Part shown: one piece after another, positions 15,808-23,016 of the stretch | Numbering within the stretch: the stretch's first letter is position 1 | Layout of the letters: every line of letters starts with the position of its first letter | NCBI GenBank assembly: GCA_000434295.1 | Contig: HF994922.1 | Span: 1-24,970, forward strand | DNA length: 24,970 bases | Direction of reading: 5' to 3' | Source: Acetobacter sp. CAG:977 | GTDB taxonomy: Bacteria > Pseudomonadota > Alphaproteobacteria > CAAGCB01 > CAG-977 | Translations under genes and position numbers: made by a program | The notes under the pieces: generated by a model | Databases searched by the model: none | Told to the model about the DNA's origin: nothing | What the model saw: only the letters and a program-made list of their open reading frames with translations

Positions 15808-16787
15808 CAGGCGACCCCGGCGCGCAGGCAGTCGTGAACGTGAATAATACCCAACGGTTTGTGGTTTTCGTCAACCGCAAACAAGCTTGTAATCCCCTTG
15901 CCCGTTGTGTTCATCTGGCGCAAAGCTTCAGCCGCCGAAACATCCGGAGAAATCGTTTTGGGGTTATAGGTCATAACCTGACGAATTTCTTTTTCCAACA
16001 AATCGGGGCTCATGCTGCGGCGCAAGTCGCCGTCCGTAAAAATCCCGACCAACGTCCCCAGAGAATCAACAATCCCCACGCATCCGAGACTTTTTTCGCT
16101 CATGATAATCAAAGCTTCCGACATCTTCATGTCCGGCGGCACCAAAGGCATATCGTCGCCCGAATGCATCAAATCCCTGACCGTCAGCATAAGCTTGCCC
16201 AGCTTGCCGCCCGGATGGCGAATCTTGTACTGTTCTTTGGAAAACTCGTGTTTTTCAAGCAGTGCCACAGCCAAAGCGTCCCCCAACGCCAACATCAGCG
16301 TCGTCGAAGTCGTCGGCGCCAAACCGAACGGGCACGCTTCTTCCAACGGAGGCAAACACAAAACAACGTTTGACTGACGCGCCAGCGTGCTGTCGCGACG
16401 CCCGACCATACCGATCAGCTTGTTGCCGAAACGATGGCAAAAGGCTATCAAATCTCCCAATTCGGGCGCTTCCCCCGAATTCGACAACGCCAAGACAACG
16501 TCTTCGGGTTCAATCATTCCCAAATCGCCGTGACTGGCTTCGCCCGGATGCACAAAATACGCCGTCGTCCCCAAAGACGCCAAAGACGCCGCAATTTTTC
16601 TGCCGACGTGTCCGCTTTTGCCCATTCCCGTTACGATAACGCGCCCTTTCGTATTAAAAAGAACGTCAACGGCATCCACGAAAGACTCGTCCAAGCTGTC
16701 GGACAAATCCTTCAAAGCCTTGCTTTCAATATCCAAAACCCTGTGTGCCGAAGCCAAAATATCTGCAGGCGTCATATTTGCAGTCAC
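15807..16787 (-). CDS. kdsD: D-arabinose 5-phosphate isomerase (KdsD/KpsF family)
   Basis: It converts ribulose 5-phosphate to arabinose 5-phosphate, the first step toward KDO for LPS. An N-terminal SIS domain (VIVTGMGKSGHVGRKIAASL, HPGEASHGDLGM, LALSNSGEAPEL) is followed by RHPGGKLGK and two CBS domains (about 205-326). I choose a GTG at 16787 as start because GGGAG lies 8 bases upstream; an in-frame ATG at 16775 has no SD at proper distance. This gives 326 aa, the family length. The open frame extends further upstream, but that part covers the terminator hairpin and has no family match. The gene heads the lpt block. Its SD directly follows the T run of that hairpin. Confidence 0.95.
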   Translation of the reverse strand: MTANMTPADILASAHRVLDIESKALKDLSDSLDESFVDAVDVLFNTKGRVIVTGMGKSGHVGRKIAASLASLGTTAYFVHPGEASHGDLGMIEPEDVVLALSNSGEAPELGDLIAFCHRFGNKLIGMVGRRDSTLARQSNVVLCLPPLEEACPFGLAPTTSTTLMLALGDALAVALLEKHEFSKEQYKIRHPGGKLGKLMLTVRDLMHSGDDMPLVPPDMKMSEALIIMSEKSLGCVGIVDSLGTLVGIFTDGDLRRSMSPDLLEKEIRQVMTYNPKTISPDVSAAEALRQMNTTGKGITSLFAVDENHKPLGIIHVHDCLRAGVA

Positions 16788-16800
16788 GGCAAAATCTCCC

Positions 16801-16853
16801 AAAAAACGAAAACGAAACGCGCCGAAACCGTATGTTAGCCTCTGGCGCGTTTC
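16801..16853 (-). terminator. Hairpin with T run between rnd and kdsD
   Basis: On the minus strand GAAACGCGCC (16853... in 16844-16853) and GGCGCGTTTC (16814-16823) are perfectly complementary over 10 bases with a 20-base loop, followed by a T-rich run. The run ends at the kdsD SD. It could be the rnd terminator, or an attenuator for the kdsD-lpt unit. Confidence 0.75.
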
Positions 16854-16860
16854 AGAACAA
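16832..16860 (-). promoter_or_regulatory. Possible kdsD promoter embedded in the terminator hairpin
   Basis: On the minus strand TTGTTC (16860-16855), 17 bases, TAACAT (16837-16832). The -10 lies in the loop of the hairpin, so a transcript starting here would contain only its 3' arm and would not fold it. The match is moderate. Confidence 0.3.
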
Positions 16861-16882
16861 TCAAAAAAAAGCAAAAAAGTCC

Positions 16883-17497
16883 TTAATGCGAAAAAAGCGT
16901 TTCGCAGTTCCAGCCCGCCAAATCCAAATCGGCAACCGACGGCAAAAAATCAAAGCACGCCCGCGCATATTCCGCATGACCTTCACGTGCCAGCAAAGCA
17001 TCCAACGCTTCTTTTAAACGGTGCAGGTATAAAACGTCGTTTGCCGCATACGTCAGCTGTTCTTCGCTTAAATGATCGGCGCCCCAATCCGAAGTTTGCT
17101 GTTCTTTGACCAGTTCGACCCCGAGCAGGTTTTCGCACAATGATTTCAAGCTGTGAGACGGTGCGTTCGTCCGCGCCAGTTTCGAAGCAATCTTCGTACA
17201 ATAAACGGGAGCGCACTTCACGCCCAAATAATACGAAATCGCCGCCAAATCAAAACGGGCATACTGAAAAATCTTTAGAACCGAAGCATCGGTCAGCAAC
17301 GCTTTTAAATTCGGTGCGTCATAAACGCCTTTTTTAAAGCGGACAATATGGCAAATGCCGTCGCCAGCGCTCAGCTGAACCAGACACAGTCTGTCGCGTC
17401 TGATTTCCAAGCCCATCGTTTCGGTATCAACGGCAACGGAACCCGAAAATTTAACATCGGCAGGCAGATCGCCTTCGTGAAAAAAGATTTGAGCCAT
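16883..17497 (-). CDS. rnd: Short ribonuclease D-like 3'-5' exonuclease
   Basis: A DEDDy-type exonuclease of the RNase D family, expected to trim RNA 3' ends such as tRNA precursors. The acidic residues are in place: VD24TE26T, FQYARFD83LAA, and the YAAND segment with Tyr150 and Asp154. The ATG at 17497 follows AAAGG at 10 bases; the open frame upstream contains the tRNA-Leu terminator and is not used. At 204 aa it contains the exonuclease domain only and lacks the HRDC domains of E. coli RNase D (375 aa). Short forms next to the KDO/lpt genes are common in alphaproteobacteria, as I recall. It lies downstream of tRNA-Leu with no clear promoter of its own. Confidence 0.9.
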   Translation of the reverse strand: MAQIFFHEGDLPADVKFSGSVAVDTETMGLEIRRDRLCLVQLSAGDGICHIVRFKKGVYDAPNLKALLTDASVLKIFQYARFDLAAISYYLGVKCAPVYCTKIASKLARTNAPSHSLKSLCENLLGVELVKEQQTSDWGADHLSEEQLTYAANDVLYLHRLKEALDALLAREGHAEYARACFDFLPSVADLDLAGWNCETLFSH

Positions 17498-17517
17498 AAA
17501 AAACAAACCTTTCGATA

Positions 17518-17544
17518 CAAAAAAAGAAAGGGGCATAACGCCCC
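17518..17544 (-). terminator. Intrinsic terminator after tRNA-Leu
   Basis: On the minus strand GGGGC-GTTAT-GCCCC is followed by TTTCTTTTTTT. It begins 20 bases after the tRNA CCA end. Its T run stops about 20 bases before the rnd start codon. Confidence 0.8.
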
Positions 17545-17563
17545 TGTATTCTTTTTCTTGTCT

Positions 17564-17650
17564 TGGTGCCCAAAATAGGACTCGAACCTACACACCCTTG
17601 CGAGTACTAGCACCTGAAGCTAGCGCGTCTACCAATTCCGCCATTTGGGC
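17564..17650 (-). tRNA. tRNA-Leu(CAG)
   Basis: On the minus strand the acceptor GCCCAAA pairs with TTTGGGC, followed by A and an encoded CCA. The anticodon stem CTAGC/GCTAG holds loop TTCAGGT with anticodon CAG (codon CUG). There is a long variable arm, as expected for leucine, and a T arm GTAGG-TTCGAGT-CCTAT. Total 87 bases. Confidence 0.96.
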
Positions 17651-17670
17651 AAAACAAGAAACAGAAGTTG

Positions 17671-17699
17671 CTTTTAGAAGAATGCGCCACTTCTGTCAA
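17671..17699 (-). promoter_or_regulatory. Promoter for tRNA-Leu
   Basis: On the minus strand a consensus TTGACA (17699-17694), 17 bases, TAAAAG (17676-17671). The predicted start is about 14 bases before the tRNA. It fits into the 59-base gap after the uppP stop. Confidence 0.65.
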
Positions 17700-17709
17700 C
17701 ACAAAAAAA

Positions 17710-18504
17710 TCAAAAAACGAAAAAAAGCGCAATCCCCAGCAAAATCCGATACGCCGCAAAAATCGCAAAAGACGATTTTTTCAACCAATTCATCAAAAAG
17801 GAAATTGCCAGCGCTCCTCCGACGAAAGAGACCGCCATCCCCATCATAATTACCGATACGTCAATCTGTTGCGCAACGGGCGCCGTTATAATTTTCAACG
17901 CCGCCCATGCGCCGGCTGCGCCGATCGTCGGTATTGCCAAAAGCATTGAAAAACGGGCGGCTTCTTCTCTGCCGATTCCCAAAGCGCGCGCCGCCGTCAT
18001 CGTAATCCCCGAACGGCTGACCCCCGGAATCAATGCCAGCATCTGAGCCAACCCTATCACAAAGGCTTCCTTTATCCCCATGGTTTCGACAGAACCCGCC
18101 GTTTTGCCTTTTTTATCGGCGACATAAAGGATTATGCCGAATACAATCGCCGTTGACGCAATGACTTTTTCGCTGCGCAACGCCTGTTCAATGTAATCGT
18201 GAAAGAAAAATCCGAACAATAAAGCCGGAACGGTCGCCACGCACAAATTAAAAACCAAACGGGCTTCAAACGTCGAAAAAGAACGTTTTAAAATATCCGC
18301 CGCCCCCCGCAACATGGCAAAGACGTCTTTGCGAAAATACAACATCACGGCGAACAGCGTTCCGACATGCAACGCCACATCAGTCGCCAGCCCCTGATCC
18401 GCCCAATTCATCAAACGCGGCACCAATATTAAATGAGCCGAAGAACTGACGGGCAAAAATTCCGTAGCACTTTGCACCAATGCCAAAATTACCGTATGAA
18501 GCAT
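17710..18504 (-). CDS. uppP: Undecaprenyl-diphosphatase UppP (BacA)
   Basis: An inner-membrane enzyme that dephosphorylates undecaprenyl diphosphate, recycling the lipid carrier used for peptidoglycan and surface polysaccharides. The ATG at 18504 follows AGGAG at 8 bases (an in-frame TTG at 18510 is rejected), giving 264 aa, the family length. Both family motifs are intact: QSATEFLPVSSSAH (11-24) and the PGVSRSGIT segment near 155-163. Multiple membrane segments run through the protein, ending in a hydrophobic AAYRILLGIALFFVF. It diverges from the FzlA-like gene across a 137-base AT-rich gap in which I could not settle promoters. Confidence 0.97.
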   Translation of the reverse strand: MLHTVILALVQSATEFLPVSSSAHLILVPRLMNWADQGLATDVALHVGTLFAVMLYFRKDVFAMLRGAADILKRSFSTFEARLVFNLCVATVPALLFGFFFHDYIEQALRSEKVIASTAIVFGIILYVADKKGKTAGSVETMGIKEAFVIGLAQMLALIPGVSRSGITMTAARALGIGREEAARFSMLLAIPTIGAAGAWAALKIITAPVAQQIDVSVIMMGMAVSFVGGALAISFLMNWLKKSSFAIFAAYRILLGIALFFVF

Positions 18505-18641
18505 TCGCAAACTCCTGTTTGTGGAAGTGTCTGAGGAAAAAAGGAATGCTTACTTTCGCTTTTTTTCAAAATATTTACAAGCTATAAACTATTATCGCCG
18601 TATAAATATGCTTCAGCTTCTTTTTTTATCAGGGTTAAAAA

Positions 18642-19328
18642 ATGTACACGTTGCATCATCATCCCGTTTGCCCGTATTGCCGAAAAGTCCGTCTGTTAAT
18701 GGCGGAAAAGGGGATGGATTTTGACTTGGTCGTCGAAGAGCCGTGGAAGCTTCGTCCCGAACTTATCGCTTTAAACCCCGCCAACGAAATCCCCGTTTTG
18801 GAAGAACCAGACGGACATATCCTGTGCGGACACCGTTCCATCTGCGAATATATTGACGAAATAACGTCGCGCCCGCTGTTCGGATCCTATCCGCGCGACA
18901 GAGCCGAAGTCCGAAGACTGTGCGATTGGTTCGACGACAAGTTCTTTAAGGAAGTCTCGGCTTACCTGATCGAAGAAAAGCTGATGAAACGTCTGATCGG
19001 ATCCGGAACGCCGAGCTCGGACGCCATCCGCGCCGGAAAAGCGAACATCATCAATCACCTGAAATATGCCGAATGGCTGTTAAAGCGCCGCAAATGGCTG
19101 GCGGGAGAAACTTTGTCCATGGCGGATCTTGCTTTTGCCGCGCACTTGTCCGTTTTGGATTATATCGGCGAAGTCCCGTGGGACAAAACCGAAAACGGCG
19201 AAACAATGTTCGAAGAAACCAAAAATTGGTATGCCCGTTTAAAATCCCGCCCGTCCTTCAGACCCCTGTTGGCAGACAGAATACACGGAACCGTTCCGGC
19301 TTCCTGTTACGCCGATTTGGATTTTTAG
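18642..19328 (+). CDS. fzlA: GST-fold protein, FzlA-like (FtsZ-binding division regulator)
   Basis: In Caulobacter, FzlA has a glutathione-transferase fold, binds FtsZ filaments and promotes constriction. This 228-aa protein has an N-terminal thioredoxin-like domain (1 to about 80) and a C-terminal helical domain. Features I associate with FzlA are the length, Trp35 in EEPWKLRP, the C-terminal domain segments FDDKFFKEVSAYL and WLAGETLSMADLAFAAHLS, the SRPSFRPLLADR stretch and a tail ending in YADLDF. Unusually for FzlA as I remember it, residues 10-13 are CPYC, a glutaredoxin-like motif. SD AGGG lies 7-8 bases before the ATG. The assignment is from memory of the family; a general glutathione transferase is the alternative. 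Confidence 0.7.
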   Translation: MYTLHHHPVCPYCRKVRLLMAEKGMDFDLVVEEPWKLRPELIALNPANEIPVLEEPDGHILCGHRSICEYIDEITSRPLFGSYPRDRAEVRRLCDWFDDKFFKEVSAYLIEEKLMKRLIGSGTPSSDAIRAGKANIINHLKYAEWLLKRRKWLAGETLSMADLAFAAHLSVLDYIGEVPWDKTENGETMFEETKNWYARLKSRPSFRPLLADRIHGTVPASCYADLDF

Positions 19329-19330
19329 GA

Positions 19331-19359
19331 TTCACATAAAAAATAAAAACGGGTATGAT
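19331..19359 (+). promoter_or_regulatory. Promoter for the lipoprotein-glycosyltransferase unit
   Basis: TTCACA (five of six), 17 bases, TATGAT (five of six). The predicted start is at about 19366, which rules out translation from the ATG at that position and supports the ATG at 19387. Confidence 0.6.
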
Positions 19360-19386
19360 GCAAAAATGATACTAAGGAAAAATTTG

Positions 19387-19776
19387 ATGAAACTGTCGAA
19401 ACTTTTTCTGATTTTCGGTTTTTGCACGCTGGTCGCTTCCTGCGGCACGAAAACCCGCGTCTATTACTGGGAAAAAGCCAATACGGGCGCCAACCGCTTT
19501 GTCATGGATCACAACAGATGTCTGGAAAAAGCCGACTTGTGGCCGTGGTCGTGGGCTCAACTGGCAAATTCTCCCGAAACTTTGGATCTGCACTTAAGAC
19601 TAAGCGACGGCGGAATTTGGGCAAACTTTTCCCCCTATACGGGGGCTCAGCCCGTATTCGTCAATTCGGCTCAGCCGACAACAACCGTCGTTTATTCCTG
19701 GTACGCCAGCTGCATGAAAGACAAAGGCTATAAAGAACGCCGCCCCTATACGGGGCCCATGAGCCTGGTGCAATAA
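19387..19776 (+). CDS. Small putative lipoprotein, 129 aa
   Basis: The ATG at 19387 follows AAGGA. The N-terminus is a lipoprotein signal: two lysines, a hydrophobic core (LFLIFGF) and lipobox V16-A-S-C19, so the mature chain of about 111 residues should be lipid-anchored in the envelope. Two further cysteines, Cys45 (HNRC) and Cys109 (YASCMKDKGY), could form a disulfide; an 'xxxC...YxxCMxxKGY' layout recurs in small outer-membrane lipoproteins, as I recall. The motif PYTG occurs twice, encoded by a repeated 13-base GC-rich hairpin sequence. I do not recognise the family. The glycosyltransferase follows after 19 bases, so the two are probably co-transcribed. Confidence 0.8.
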   Translation: MKLSKLFLIFGFCTLVASCGTKTRVYYWEKANTGANRFVMDHNRCLEKADLWPWSWAQLANSPETLDLHLRLSDGGIWANFSPYTGAQPVFVNSAQPTTTVVYSWYASCMKDKGYKERRPYTGPMSLVQ

Positions 19777-19795
19777 TTTACGGACAATAAAGCCA

Positions 19796-20971
19796 ATGAC
19801 TGATACCGACAAAAAATCTCCGGTAATTTTGCAAATTTTGCCGCGTTTGGAAACGGGCGGCGTCGAACGGGGAACGGTAGAAATCGCTTCCGCTCTGAAA
19901 AATGCGGGCTGGACGCCCGTCGTCGTGTCAGGCGGCGGCAGAATGGTCGTCGATTTGAACAGAATGGGCGTCGAACATATTACTTTGCCCGTCTATTCAA
20001 AAAATTATTTCGTCATGCGAAAAAACGCCGACACGCTGGCTAAATTGATCAAAGAAAAAAACGTCGACATCATTCATGCCAGATCGCGCGCCCCCGCATG
20101 GAGCGCAAAATGGGCGGCTCAAAAAGCAAACATCCCGTTTTTGACAACGTTTCACGGTGCCTACAACATGGGACCGTTTAAAATCAAGCGCGGCTATAAC
20201 AAAGTTATGGCAGAAGGCGATTTGGTCATTGCCGTATCCGAATTCATCAAACGCCATATTATGGAAAATTACGGCACGCCCGAAGAACGCATCCGCCTGA
20301 TTCACCGCGGGGTCGACATTGACCGTTTCGACGCAAAAAAAGTAACGCCCGACAGAATGATCGCCTTGGCAAAAAAATGGCGCGTCCCCGAAGACATGCC
20401 CGTCATTATGCTGCCGGGGCGTTTAACGCGCTGGAAAGGGCAAACCGTATTATTGGATGCTCTGGCGCGCATGGAACATAAAAACCTGCGTTGTCTGTTG
20501 GTCGGTTCCGATCAGGGACGCGTCGGATACAGGCGCGAACTGGAAAACAAAATCAAAAAACTGAACTTGGAAGGAACGGTTCAGCTGGTGGACAACTGCA
20601 CGGAAATGGAAGTCGCCTATATGCTGACCGACATTGCGATTTCGGCGTCGACCGATCCCGAAGCGTTCGGGCGCGTCGTCCCCGAAGCCCAAGCCATGGG
20701 CAGAATCGTCATCGGAACAAACCACGGCGGAGCGACGGAAACCATCCAAGACGGCGTAACGGGATTTTTAGTACCGCCCGCAGATCCGGACGCTTTGGCA
20801 AAAGCGCTGGACAAAGCCTTGTCCATGACGCCCGAAGAACGCGAAACCATGGCGAAAAACAGCATTGAACGCGTCCGTTCGGAATTTTCAAAAGCCCTGA
20901 TGTGTTCCAAAACGTTGGATGTTTACGCCGAGCTTTTGAATGCCAAAGAAAAAGATAAGGCAAAACTTTGA
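19796..20971 (+). CDS. Glycosyltransferase family 4 protein
   Basis: A retaining, GT-B-fold glycosyltransferase, probably acting in LPS core or another surface glycan; donor and acceptor cannot be read from the sequence. At 391 aa it has the family length. The N-terminal acceptor domain has the Gly-rich loop PRLETGGVERG (16-26) and FHGAYN near 119-124. The C-terminal donor domain has PGRLTRWKGQ (207-216), the E-x7-E pair Glu289 and Glu297, and then the GGATE and G(V)TGFLVPPADPDALA segments that bind the nucleotide sugar. No membrane segment is visible. The SD is weak, so translation may be coupled to the lipoprotein gene. An intrinsic hairpin follows. Confidence 0.9.
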   Translation: MTDTDKKSPVILQILPRLETGGVERGTVEIASALKNAGWTPVVVSGGGRMVVDLNRMGVEHITLPVYSKNYFVMRKNADTLAKLIKEKNVDIIHARSRAPAWSAKWAAQKANIPFLTTFHGAYNMGPFKIKRGYNKVMAEGDLVIAVSEFIKRHIMENYGTPEERIRLIHRGVDIDRFDAKKVTPDRMIALAKKWRVPEDMPVIMLPGRLTRWKGQTVLLDALARMEHKNLRCLLVGSDQGRVGYRRELENKIKKLNLEGTVQLVDNCTEMEVAYMLTDIAISASTDPEAFGRVVPEAQAMGRIVIGTNHGGATETIQDGVTGFLVPPADPDALAKALDKALSMTPEERETMAKNSIERVRSEFSKALMCSKTLDVYAELLNAKEKDKAKL

Positions 20972-20998
20972 TTTTATGGCTGAATCATCTTGAATCCG

Positions 20999-21031
20999 AA
21001 ACGGGGGCGTTTTACAATGCCTCCGTTTTTT
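20999..21031 (+). terminator. Hairpin with T run between glycosyltransferase and thrS
   Basis: AAACGGGGGC pairs with GCCTCCGTTT (one G-U) around a 10-base loop, followed by further T bases. It ends 30 bases before the thrS ATG. It may end the upstream transcript or attenuate thrS. Confidence 0.8.
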
Positions 21032-21061
21032 AACTTTACTTACTGAAAAGAGTGTCCTGAA

Positions 21062-22981
21062 ATGGTTTCAATCATTTTACCCGATAACAGCAAACTGGAC
21101 TTCGCCGGTCAAGTCACCGGAGAAGAAGTCGCCGCAAAAATCGGAGCCGGATTGGCTAAAGCGGCTCTGGCAATCAAAGTGAACGGAAAGTTGACCGACC
21201 TGTCAACGCCGATTACGACGGATGCCACGGTTGACGTTATCACGGCCAAATCTCCCGAAGGGCTGGACATTCTGCGCCACACCTGTTCTCATGTCATGGC
21301 TGAAGCCGTCAAAGAGCTTTACCCCGAAACACAGGTAACCATCGGCCCGTCCGTCGAAAACGGATTTTATTACGATTTTGCCCGCGCGACGCCTTTTACG
21401 CCCGCCGATTTGGAAGCCATTGAAAAACGCATGGCGGAAATCGTCGACCGCGACGAAAAAATCGTCCGCGAAGAAAAATCCCGCGAAGACGCCCTGAATT
21501 TCTTTAAAGCCAAAGGCGAAAAATACAAGGTCGAACTGATCGAAGACCTGCCCGAAACCGAAACCATCAGCTTTTACCGCCAAGGCGATTTTATCGACCT
21601 GTGCCGCGGTCCTCACCTGCCTTCCACGGGGAAATTGGGCAAAGCCTTTAAATTGATGAAAGTCGCGGGCGCTTATTGGCGCGGCGATTCTTCCCGCGAA
21701 CAGCTGCAACGCATTTACGGCACAGCTTGGGCGGATAAAAAAGCTTTGGATGCCTACCTGCACCAGCTGGAAGAAGCCGAAAAGCGCGACCACCGCAGAC
21801 TGGGCAAAGAAATGGATCTGTTCCATTTCGAAGACGTTGCCCCCGGCGACGTCTTCTGGCACCCGCACGGCTGGACGCTGTTCCAAACTTTGATCGATTA
21901 TGAACGCCGCCGCCAAAACAATGCCGGCTATGTTGAAATCAACACGCCTCAGATTATGGATCGCGTTTTGTGGGAGACTTCCGGACACTGGGATTGGTAT
22001 CGCGAAAATATGTTCACGACAACCATCGAAGACCGCGTTTATTGCGTGAAACCCATGAACTGCCCCGGCGGTATTCTGGTCTTTAAGCAGGGCATCAAAT
22101 CCTATCGCGATTTGCCTCAGTACATCGCCGAATTCGGACGCGTTCACCGTTACGAAGCTTCGGGCGCCATCCACGGATTGTTCCGCGTCCGTGCCTTTAC
22201 TCAGGACGATGCCCATATCTTCTGCACGCCCGAACAGCTGGAAGAAGAATGCCAGAAAGTCGTCCGTCTGATGCTTGACATCTATGACGCCTTCGGCTTG
22301 AAAGAAGTCAGCATTAAGCTGTCAACCCGCCCCGCCGAACGCATCGGTGCCGACGAATTGTGGGACAAGACGGAAACGGCTTTGGCTCAGGCCTTGACGG
22401 ACATGGGATATGAATACACCTTGAACCCCGGCGACGGCGCTTTCTACGGACCGAAGCTGGACTTCAAAGTCAAAGACGCCATCGGTCGCGAATGGCAGCT
22501 GGGCACGTTGCAGGTCGACATGAACCTGCCCGAACGTTTTGACGTGTCCTATATCGGCGAAGACGGCGAAAAACACCGCCCGATTATGTTGCACCGCGCT
22601 TTGTTCGGATCTCTGGAACGCTTTACGGGCATCATGATCGAACATTATGCCGGCAAATTCCCGTTCTGGATGGCTCCGTTGCAGGTCGTCGTCGCAACGA
22701 TTACGTCGGACGGCGACGAATATGCCAAAGAAGTCTGCGCCGCTTTGAAAAAAGTCGGCATCAGAGCCGAATTGGATTTGCGTAACGAAAAAATCAACTA
22801 TAAAGTCCGCGAACATTCCGTAAAGAAAGTTCCCGTGATGTTGGTTATCGGCAAGCGCGAAGCCGCCGAACGCACGGTTGCCATCCGCCGTTTGGGGCAG
22901 GACAAGCAGGAAGTTCTTGCTTTGGACGAAGCTCTTGCTAAACTGGTCAAAGAAGCGGAAATGCCGCATCTGGATGACTGA
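21062..22981 (+). CDS. thrS: Threonyl-tRNA synthetase
   Basis: Class II synthetase charging tRNA-Thr in the cytoplasm. At 639 aa it is full length. The domains are TGS (1 to about 62), the editing domain with HTCSH (73-77) and the CRGPH motif (181-185) that removes mischarged serine, the catalytic domain, and the C-terminal anticodon-binding domain (from about 540). The zinc ligands are Cys334 (MNCPGG), His385 (QDDAHIF) and His511 (MLHRA), at the same numbers as in E. coli. Motif 2 (GRVHRYEASG) and motif 3 (GSLERFTGIMIEHY) are intact. infC follows directly, as in many proteobacteria. Autoregulation through the leader is known in E. coli, but I see no matching operator. Confidence 0.98.
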   Translation: MVSIILPDNSKLDFAGQVTGEEVAAKIGAGLAKAALAIKVNGKLTDLSTPITTDATVDVITAKSPEGLDILRHTCSHVMAEAVKELYPETQVTIGPSVENGFYYDFARATPFTPADLEAIEKRMAEIVDRDEKIVREEKSREDALNFFKAKGEKYKVELIEDLPETETISFYRQGDFIDLCRGPHLPSTGKLGKAFKLMKVAGAYWRGDSSREQLQRIYGTAWADKKALDAYLHQLEEAEKRDHRRLGKEMDLFHFEDVAPGDVFWHPHGWTLFQTLIDYERRRQNNAGYVEINTPQIMDRVLWETSGHWDWYRENMFTTTIEDRVYCVKPMNCPGGILVFKQGIKSYRDLPQYIAEFGRVHRYEASGAIHGLFRVRAFTQDDAHIFCTPEQLEEECQKVVRLMLDIYDAFGLKEVSIKLSTRPAERIGADELWDKTETALAQALTDMGYEYTLNPGDGAFYGPKLDFKVKDAIGREWQLGTLQVDMNLPERFDVSYIGEDGEKHRPIMLHRALFGSLERFTGIMIEHYAGKFPFWMAPLQVVVATITSDGDEYAKEVCAALKKVGIRAELDLRNEKINYKVREHSVKKVPVMLVIGKREAAERTVAIRRLGQDKQEVLALDEALAKLVKEAEMPHLDD

Positions 22982-23000
22982 TTGTTAAACTTGAATTGAT

Positions 23001-23016
23001 GGAGGGTTATATAATA
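23001..23016 (+). promoter_or_regulatory. infC ribosome binding site with AUA start codon
   Basis: GGAGGG at 23001-23006 is the only SD. Two ATA codons follow at 23011 and 23014; the second is 8 bases after GGAGG and is the better placed. The only nearby ATG (22999) overlaps the SD itself and has no SD of its own, as does a TTG at 22996. Confidence 0.65.

Noticed and set aside
16788..16874. Upstream extension of kdsD to 16874
   Set aside because: The extra codons cover the terminator hairpin and do not resemble the family; the SD-supported GTG at 16787 fits the usual length.
18505..18641. Promoters in the uppP-fzlA divergent gap
   Set aside because: Several TATAAA and TATTAT boxes exist in this AT-rich stretch, but none has a good -35 at 16-18 bases, so no call is made.
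19366..19386. ATG at 19366 as start of the lipoprotein
   Set aside because: It coincides with the predicted transcription start, has no SD, and would put a charged stretch before the lipoprotein signal.
20972..21061. T-box or threonine-responsive riboswitch before thrS
   Set aside because: The leader is too short and lacks the T-box sequence; T-boxes are also not expected in proteobacteria.
21203..22216. Minus-strand open frame (337 codons) inside thrS
   Set aside because: Antisense shadow of a full-length synthetase with intact motifs; composition rich in Phe, Val and Gln without a recognisable domain or SD.
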